Both the position numbers and the translations under genes were made by a program. Below the pieces are notes generated by a model. That model was not told where the DNA came from and made no database searches. It worked only from the letters and a program-made list of their open reading frames with translations. From contig JAVLUZ010000154.1 of the NCBI GenBank assembly GCA_036768485.1, positions 40,296,851 through 40,360,850 of the forward strand: DNA of 64,000 nt, written 5' to 3'. The stretch comes from Mermis nigrescens (lineage: Eukaryota > Nematoda > Enoplea > Mermithida > Mermithidae). Shown here in pieces: positions 57,019 to 64,000 of this stretch; within the stretch, counting starts at the first letter, position 1; every line of letters starts with the position of its first letter.

Positions 57019-58182
57019 CAGGCCCGTATCCAGGATTTTATTTTGGGAGGGGGCCGAAAATTTTTGAGACCAGATATCTCAAGAACCTTTAGTAGATAGG
57101 CGAAAATAAAGACAGTTTTGAGCGTATCTCGGCGAGCTCTATACAACGGTGAAGAAAAATTTCAACAAAAAAATTAAAGAATTTCCACTTTATTTCATTT
57201 TGATATACAGCAAATTTATCATTTAAGCTGATTTCTCATCACGTAATCGGCGAATTATTTCTTATCTCTTGCCTTTGTACTTAATCATTGTGCTTTACAG
57301 AGAAAAACAATACGGATAATTAATAATTCGGCGCAAAGCGCCAAAAAAATTGACATGCTCTGCATATCAACCTCAAATTTGAGCGGTTTTGAGCGGACTA
57401 GAAGACAAAAAACATGTAAAAACACTAGATACGGCGCGAAGCGCCGGAAAAATTTCATGTTTCCCATGTCATAACTCAAATTTGAGCTGTTTTGAGTGAG
57501 CTAGAAGGCAAAAACTATAACTAAACAATGAATCCAGCACACAGCGCTAGAAAAAAATTGACATGCTCTCTATATCTAACTCTAATTTGAGCGATTTTTA
57601 GCGGTTCAGAAGACAAAACTATACGTAAACAACAAATCCGGCGCGAATCGCCGGAAAATTTTGAGTTTACTAGCTCAAAAGTACGCTAAAAACCTGTTTA
57701 GGCGCTGTTTCAGACGCACTTTGCCAATTTTTCATTTTTCCCTTTGGGGGACCCTTGAGAGGAACAATAATTTTTTCCCCATTTTGGGGGGGCAGCCCCC
57801 CCCGCCCCCTGGATACAGGCCTGTTCCCATGTCATAACTCAAATTTGAGCTGTTTTGAGTAAGCTAGAAGGCAAAAACTATAGCTAAACAATGAATCCGG
57901 CGCAAAGCGTTAGAAAAAAATTGACATACTTTCTATGTCTAACTCAAATTTGAACGATTTTCAGCGGTTTAGAAGACAAAACCTTACATAAACAATAAAT
58001 CCGGCGTGAAGCGCCGGAAAATTTTGTTTTTTCTAGCTCAAAAGTATGTTAAAAACCTGTTTTGGTGGTGTTTCAGACCAACTTCGCCAAGTTTTTCATT
58101 TTTCCCTTTGGGAAAAACAAAAATTTTTTCCCATTTCGGAGGGGGAGGGCAGGCCCCCTGCCCCCCCCTGGATGCGGGCCTG
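57019..58182. mobile_element. element H, tandem one-and-a-half copy
   Basis: Ends CAGGCCCGTATCCAGG and CCTGGATGCGGGCCTG with perfect duplication cctatgta (57011-57018, 58183-58190). A second right end (CCTGGATACAGGCCTG) sits inside at 57808-57823, and 57824-58182 repeats the sequence of about 57460-57823. Hairpin motifs CGGCGCGAAGCGCCGG occur at about 57433 and 57998. Confidence 0.9.
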
Positions 58183-58326
58183 CCTATGTATATACATGGT
58201 CACACACAATCATGCTTTGACATCAAATATTGTCTATTGATGCTTTATTTAGGGCAGACTAAGGAGACGACAGCTTATTTTAATAAAAGCATTGAATAAA
58301 ATTTTGTTGAATGCAGTCTATTTTAC

Positions 58327-60631
58327 CAGTTGCGGATCTAGAATATTCCTAAGGGGGGGCAGTATCCCTAATTTTCCAAAACAGCCAGAAATAGGTCCAA
58401 ACATTTGCCCTCAAAGCGCGACATAGCGTTTTTTCAGTTTTACATTGTATACTTTCACATAAAATCACTTTTGACGCAATATTTTTTTCTAAAAATATTA
58501 AACTTTTAGACAATTTTGTGTGAAAGATCATTAAATTTCTTTGACTTCAACAAAAACCTGACGCGAAGCGCCAGAAAATTTGTGAAATTAAAGTGGATAG
58601 ATGTCAAGAAAAATGATTTATTGCTTGATGCGAATTTTAGACCTTTTTAGCAGTTTTTATCTTCCCAAAAATCTTTGAACAAACATGGCTCCAAAAAGGC
58701 TTTGTACATCGGGAAACATCTTTGCCGAACATAAACAAACTGTGCTTCTAGGTCGCCAAAAAAGTAAATAAATGTCATTAATAGGTATCATGCGGCGGGA
58801 AAAATTTGAGAAATTATGGTCACGGACGGCCAGAAATCATTGCAAATTGCATATTCATTCTTTCGGACTTTCCTAAGGGGGGAAGGTGGGAGGCAGTATC
58901 CCAACTTTTCCTAAAGCAGTCAAAAATAGGTACAAAAATTTGCCCTTAATGCGCAAAATAGCGATTTTTCGGTGTTCTACATTGTGTACTTCTACATAAA
59001 ATCACTTTTAATGTAATATTTTCCTAAAAATTTTTGAAATTTCCAACAATTTTGTGTGAAAAAATCATTAACTTTCTTTGACTTTATAAAAATCTGGCGT
59101 GAAGCACCGGAAAACTTGTGAAATCAAAGTGGATAGACGTCTAGAAGCAGTCAGTGTTTTTTTGTACAATGGTCCGTTTGTACATGTACAAATTTCATCC
59201 CCAAGTCTTTGTAAATTTTGCACACACAAATTTTTAGGTACTATTATATGGTAAAGTAGTGATTTTAGTGTCGTAAAAACGGAGTTGTTCGAGTTTTGGT
59301 AGTGTGGTTTAGGTAATTTCTGGGTCTCTTAGAGCAAAAATTACTAAAGCCTGGTTTATACTTCATGCATCGCGCCGAACTTGCGAAATATCGCAGTCGC
59401 AGGATTGGGCAAAGCATGCAAATTCGATTTATACTATCGCGCGAATAATTGTTCGCGCGAATCGCGGGATTGTCCGCGATACGATTTTTCGATTTATACT
59501 TCCTGCGAAGTTCGCATCGCTTAATAATTCACGCAGGCAAGAAATTTTGTCGTGTGATGAATCGCATTTCAGTTTATACTTCATAGCGTTCATCTCGGCG
59601 AAAAATGTCAAAAATTACTAATTTTAGTAACAAGTTGACGTCCGACGCAAATTCGCAAAATTGGGCTCGGAAGCAAATTTGTGTCCTTTTTTGCGCACAT
59701 TTCTATTGAACTGTCAAATTTGACATGTACAACGCCAATCGACGCGGGTCGACGTGCCTACTTAAATCATTTATGTCACGCAACAATGCTTTGAATTTGT
59801 AATGGGGTCAGGCGAGGACAAAAATGAGCAAAAATATGCGCGAAAAATTGTGCGATGATTCGCAAGATTTGCAGAAAAAATCGCACGATTTATCGCAGGA
59901 TAGTCGACTTTGCGAGAAATCGCAGCAAGTATAAATTGAAGACACGATGCGACGAATTTTGTTGATTATTGCACGATTTTTTGCAGGAAGTATAAACGGA
60001 TGGCGCGATGCGTCAATTTGCACGATTTTTGCAGGATATGCTATTTTTAGAAAAAGTCACGCCATTTAATCCTGCAACGCAATCCTGTGTGAAGTATAAA
60101 TATGGCTTAAGATCCGTAAAACAGTGTTAAGCGCCAAAAAATTTTGACATTTTTCCTTTTGAAATGCAATTTCTGCCATTATAAAGATATATAGAACACA
60201 ATTACTCATTTCGGTGCGAAGCGCCAAAAATGTTTTTCGAATTACAGACCTTTTTTGCAATTTCTGTCTTCCCAAAAATCTTTGTACATGTACAAAGATG
60301 GTCCCAAAAAATCTTTATTCAACGGGAAAAATTTTTGCCGAATACGCCAGGTTGCCAAGAAAGTAAATAAATCTCATTAATATGTACATATCATCTGACA
60401 CATAGCGCCAGAAAAATTTTGAGAAATTATGGTCACTGACGGCCAAAAATCATTGCAAATTGCATATCTATTCTTTATCGCACCAAATGTTTCTGGCCAA
60501 GCTGGGGAGCGGCCACCCCCCACCCTCACCTTATATCCGCCCCTGCATTCTTTATCTCGCCGAATATTTTTGGCCAATGGGGAGGGGGCGGCTACCCCCT
60601 CCCCCCAACATCCCCCTTAAATCCGGCCTTG
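58327..60631. mobile_element. E-type composite
   Basis: Left end CAGTTGCGGATCTAG, right end TAAATCCGGCCTTG, flanks tattttac/tatttcat (6 of 8). Interior is E sequence in reverse, with a second left-end-like block at about 58862-58910 and two right-end-like blocks at 60480-60545 and 60550-60631, so it arose from overlapping copies. Contains TTTGTACATGTACAAA palindromes (59178, 60282). Confidence 0.75.
59348..60107. mobile_element. element J, Harbinger-like, TAA duplication
   Basis: Ends AGCCTGGTTTATACTTC and GAAGTATAAATATGGCT are inverted repeats; TAA flanks both sides (59345-59347, 60108-60110). The interior repeats TTTATACTTC and CGCGAA/TTCGCG blocks many times. TWA duplications are typical of PIF/Harbinger. 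No frame. Confidence 0.82.
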
Positions 60632-60847
60632 TATTTCATACAACTAACTAGCTGATATGCAGTTAAGATGCATGTGCACTATGGTCTAGGTCTTGGTCAC
60701 AAAGATATCCTATCTATCCGCACATGTAAAATTATATTTCTCCGGCTCCAGCTAAAGCTCCGGCCGGAGCAACATGGTTCAATCCGGCTTCGGACGGATC
60801 TCCAGGTCAGGCCATTTTAGCCGCTCCGGTTGATCACTAGTTTCAAA

Positions 60848-61429
60848 ATCATTTTTATGTATTTTCACCATTCTTCTTCAATTTATATGCACTAAAGTAA
60901 TTATATTAGTCCCGTAAAGATGCTATTTGTTTCCAAGCAACATAAAACACATCTTATTCTATGTGTAAAAGCTGTAGAAATGGATGCAATGGGTGAACAA
61001 CATATGTATATAGTACTCATGGGGAAAAAACATTGAAAGTGGGGGTGTTTAAATCACGCATTTTGGGCCCCCAAATAGATCGTAATTACTAATTATGATA
61101 AACAACGGAGCAGTGTCAAAAATTGTGCGATTTCTAATACGAAATATTATGTTTTACGTGTTCCAGCAAATTGGCTTCGAAATTCACACTTACACTAAAA
61201 ATTGTATTAAAAGCATCATGCGCTAAATTGCAATTTTTCAAAATGTACGAAATTCACTACAATTTCACTAGTATATATGCATGCACATAGGGATGGGGTG
61301 AGAGGGGAGGTATTACCTCCTTCCGAATGGTTAGTTAGACGGGTTCTCGCAAGCGACTTTGAGCTGGTGGAACATGCTTTTGCATCATTCTTGATGTGAA
61401 AAGCAGTAGAAATTAGATATGTAGTGGGG
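60848..61429. other. no gene recognised
   Basis: AT-rich unique sequence downstream of element P. Confidence 0.5.
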
Positions 61430-61625
61430 CTTGACCCCAGCCCTGGCGCTGTGGCCCAGGCCCTGCCTTAGTGCTGTGACCCAGGCCCCAGCCTGTGGCG
61501 CTGTGGCCCAGGCCCCAGCCTTGGCACTGCTGGCCCAGGCCCCAGCCTTGGCACTGTGGTCCAGCCACAGCCTTGGCGCTGTGGCTCAGGCCCCTTCCAT
61601 TGGCCGGAGCAGGTAGGCCCCGGCA
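61430..61625. repeat. GC-rich minisatellite
   Basis: About six imperfect units of 27-30 bases like 'GGCGCTGTGGCCCAGGCCC' plus 'CAGCCTT'. It is open in one frame, giving repeats of A-L-A-Q-A-P, which is a by-product of the repeat. Confidence 0.85.
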
Positions 61626-61920
61626 TTAGGGCCTGCAAATTTCGATATTGTTCTTTGGAATAACTTAAGAATATGGTACTTTCAGAATACTGAGAAATAA
61701 ACTTCAGAAAAGCGAATTTTGCTGCTCAGTACTTAGAACATGTTGAAAAAGAGCATGGAAAAAAAATTTCATCCATCTTTGATCAATATTACAAAAGCTA
61801 TGGGTTTCGTTAATTAGCCTCTTCTCAACCTAAGCAAGCATCTTTTCGACCTAAGTATTTGGAGATTCAAACAGGTGAATGCAGAATCACAGGCAGATAC
61901 CCAATTTACGTCGACCTAAG

Positions 61921-62060
61921 CATCTATACATCGACCTAAGCATCTATACATCGACCAAAACATCTATATATCGACCTAAGCATCTATACATCGACCTAAG
62001 CATCTATACATCGATCTAAGCATCTATACATCGACCTAAGCATCTATACATCGACCTGAG
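61921..62060. repeat. 20-bp tandem minisatellite, seven units
   Basis: Unit CATCTATACATCGACCTAAG, exactly seven times in 140 bases with one or two changes per unit. No spacers, so not CRISPR. Confidence 0.95.
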
Positions 62061-64000
62061 CGGGAGCGACCTCAACCTAAGCAGCTTAAAACACCTTTTT
62101 AGATATACTAAGCCTAAGCCTAAGTATAATAGAGGCAAAAACTTAGATTTTTGTATATCTTGTCAAGTAAAACCGAAAAAAACATGCAAAAAAATATGAA
62201 AATTTTTTTAAAGTTTTTTACAATTTCAAACAGCTTTTTGCGCCTTTTTTCTTTCTTCTCCTTCATTGCCTTGCTTCCTCCCATAATTTCAGCCCATATT
62301 ATTTATTTCTGACAAATGTGTACGTCCTTGGATTGAGCCATTTCATCGTCCCTCCCAACACTCACATAGAGAGTTGCCTGCAATTTTGCAAGTATGGCTC
62401 AGATTTCCACCAAATTTTTTTCCACGCTTCAATTTATCATGTTCTACCATTTTGGCAAAAAAAATTGGTATTCCATATTCGTTTTGCTCCTTTTCTAAAA
62501 GTACCATATTCTTAAGTTTAGCCTTGTTCTTTGATGTAAATTTTGGTATTGATTGATTGCAAAACTGACTGAAACTGATGTAGTTCCATCAGTTACACTT
62601 TCATTTCGTTACAGATGTCAACCACTTAAGACATTTCATTTTTCCGAATGTAAAAATGATAGGATTGGTACTTAGTTTTATCAATGAAGTCAATAAATTT
62701 TCGCCTATGTTACAACAATCCTTGTTAAATGGTGTCAACTTATAACTTTCAGACACAGTTGCATTTGCTTTCGAGTCATTTTTGGCCAAAATGACTTTAA
62801 AATGGCTAGGAACTTAAAAAATGTAATAAATACATTAGTTCTTAGATGCTAGTCGATTTCAATCATTTTCAAGAAAAAGAGCCTTGACTCTGGTCCGTTT
62901 CTGACCTTAATCTCACCAAATTTAGCCCGGGAAATTTTACCTTTCCCGACCCCCAATTGTGCATCTACTTGCTGCAGCTCTAGTAAATGTGAGAGCAATT
63001 CATGTTATATAAGTAACTGCCATTAAGATTCGCACGGGTTGTACGCAGCCGGTCTTGATGACATGCCTCAAAAACAAATGAATTTTTGCCCATCGGTTTG
63101 GCACCAGATCAGTGTTGCCAGGTCCCAAAATTCAGATTCTCCTGCACAGAGGTAAAATTGGGGGAAAATTCTCCTGCAATTCTCCTGAAAATATTTTGAT
63201 TCTCCTGAAAATTCTCCTGGCTCATATTTTGCAGGAAAGGTTGTACAGCAGATCTACAATTGTATGTACACATGCATATCAAGCATGCTCAGGCCAATTT
63301 ACCTTGGTTCGCCCAACTATTTTATTCTGATCTCTTGACTGTTAATCCTAAGGACACTCAAGGCTAAATAATGAACATTAATTCTCTCACAAAAAGCTCA
63401 TGGAGCATATCTGCATTATACAGGCAGATGCAAAAATAATGGAAGACTAATGCTGCACCACAAAGTATAACATTTTATTCAACATCAACAGCTGACAAAC
63501 ATTCAATAACAGATTCCTGATCTTCATCAGGATATACTGCTCAAGGGCCTAAGCTAAAGAGGTCGCATTGTTTACAATACACATTATTCGAAAAAACTGT
63601 TTCTGTGCTTAAAACAGTGACCGCCAATTTTCAGTTGCACTTACATCATCAAAAATTTCTGGAAAGAGCCCTGTTTGCAATGTCTTTCGGAAAAATAAAT
63701 AATACTTTATTACTAATTGTATATACTTCAGTAGCAAGCAAATCCTTACGTTTTGAAATATATCAAAAAAATGTTTATAGGCGCTTTGCAAACACCGTTT
63801 TTTCCCAGCGATTTGGTTGACATTATAGACCGAACCCAAAATTTTTTTCCACTTTTTCCGACTTTTTTCCACATTTTTTGGGAGGTCTAAAAACGTTCAA
63901 AATAGAGCGCCTGTGTTGAAAAATCAGTGTTTTTACGTGGAAAATTTTATGTACACATGCAATAGCGGTGTTTGATGCACTTTTTGTATAAAAATTTCGC
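62061..64000. other. right edge, no gene recognised
   Basis: AT-rich. 63137-63222 has six to seven spaced copies of ATTCTCCTG. An FFRKTLQ-type frame on the minus strand (63872-63609) and the mirrored + frame have no recognisable motif. Confidence 0.45.

Larger units (their letters stand above)
56543..60839. mobile_element. element P, 4.3-kb hAT-like host of nested elements
   Basis: Ends GAGTGATCGACTGGAG and CTCCGGTTGATCACTA are imperfect inverted repeats; perfect 8-bp duplication gtttcaaa at 56535-56542 and 60840-60847. Subterminal arrays of CCGGCTC (56562-56582) and CCGGAGC-like repeats (60740-60820) parallel the GGTTCC arrays of the hAT at 34108. No transposase is left. It contains element H, an E-type composite and J. 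Confidence 0.87.

Noticed and set aside
61431..61616. Ala-Gln-Ala-Pro repeat protein
   Set aside because: Translation of a GC-rich minisatellite without start context or neighbours.
61921..62060. CRISPR-like array of short repeats
   Set aside because: The repeats are contiguous with no spacers, and the genome is eukaryotic.
1..64000. tRNA, rRNA or snRNA genes
   Set aside because: No A/B box cloverleaf or conserved rRNA/snRNA stretch was recognised by eye; a tRNAscan-SE or Infernal run would be decisive.

Overview
The window is AT-rich animal (metazoan) nuclear DNA, most likely from an invertebrate with a transposon-swollen genome. It holds one spliced eukaryotic host gene with GT-AG introns, surrounded by eukaryotic transposons (Polinton/Maverick, Ty3/Gypsy, Tc1/mariner, several hAT families, long foldback elements). 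I cannot place the species from sequence alone. All transposon coding regions are broken by stops, frameshifts or insertions. The host gene is open from its ATG to its stop.

Region 1, 0-18 kb: a decayed Tc1 transposase (374-1440), then a Polinton relic of about 15 kb. The Polinton has the C-terminal two thirds of a protein-primed family B DNA polymerase (1508-4775, +), a chromodomain integrase (5837-7110, +), an A32/FtsK-type packaging ATPase (8288-9137, +) and two small conserved Polinton frames (9145-9982, +). A Ty3/Gypsy retroelement with a possible envelope-like frame upstream of protease follows (about 10.8-15.9 kb). The N-terminal part of the same type of polymerase lies at 16328-16945 on the opposite strand. 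This is what one inversion with both breakpoints inside the polymerase gene would leave. Six copies of a 250-bp hAT-like MITE (family A) sit within 6.7 kb of the Polinton/Gypsy block, all with perfect 8-bp target duplications.

Region 2, 18-23 kb: a tandem satellite with units of about 350-430 bp, split by a 1.6-kb hAT transposon with a perfect 8-bp target duplication.

Region 3, 23128-55973, minus strand: a complete nine-exon gene for an ERp72/PDIA4-type protein disulfide isomerase. It codes 618 residues, with a signal peptide, three CGHC thioredoxin domains, two non-catalytic domains and a C-terminal KTEL. I fixed every splice junction by phase and protein continuity. The coding sequence is 1.86 kb spread over 32.8 kb. 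The introns are packed with non-autonomous elements, named here A, B, C, D, E, F, G, K, L, M and N. Most of A-E, H, K and M have 8-bp target duplications (hAT-like). F, G and L have TA and long inverted repeats.

Region 4, 56-61 kb: upstream of the gene a 4.3-kb hAT-like element (P, perfect 8-bp duplication) hosts element H and an E-type composite, and the latter hosts a Harbinger-like element J (TAA duplication). Region 5, 61-64 kb: two minisatellites and no recognisable gene.

The most unusual signals are the inverted and split Polinton polymerase, the MITE cluster in the Polinton, an A element lodged at the same site in two copies of element B, a conserved internal core shared by elements with different termini (A, K, H), and recurrent short GGCGC-GAA-GCGCC hairpins across several element families.
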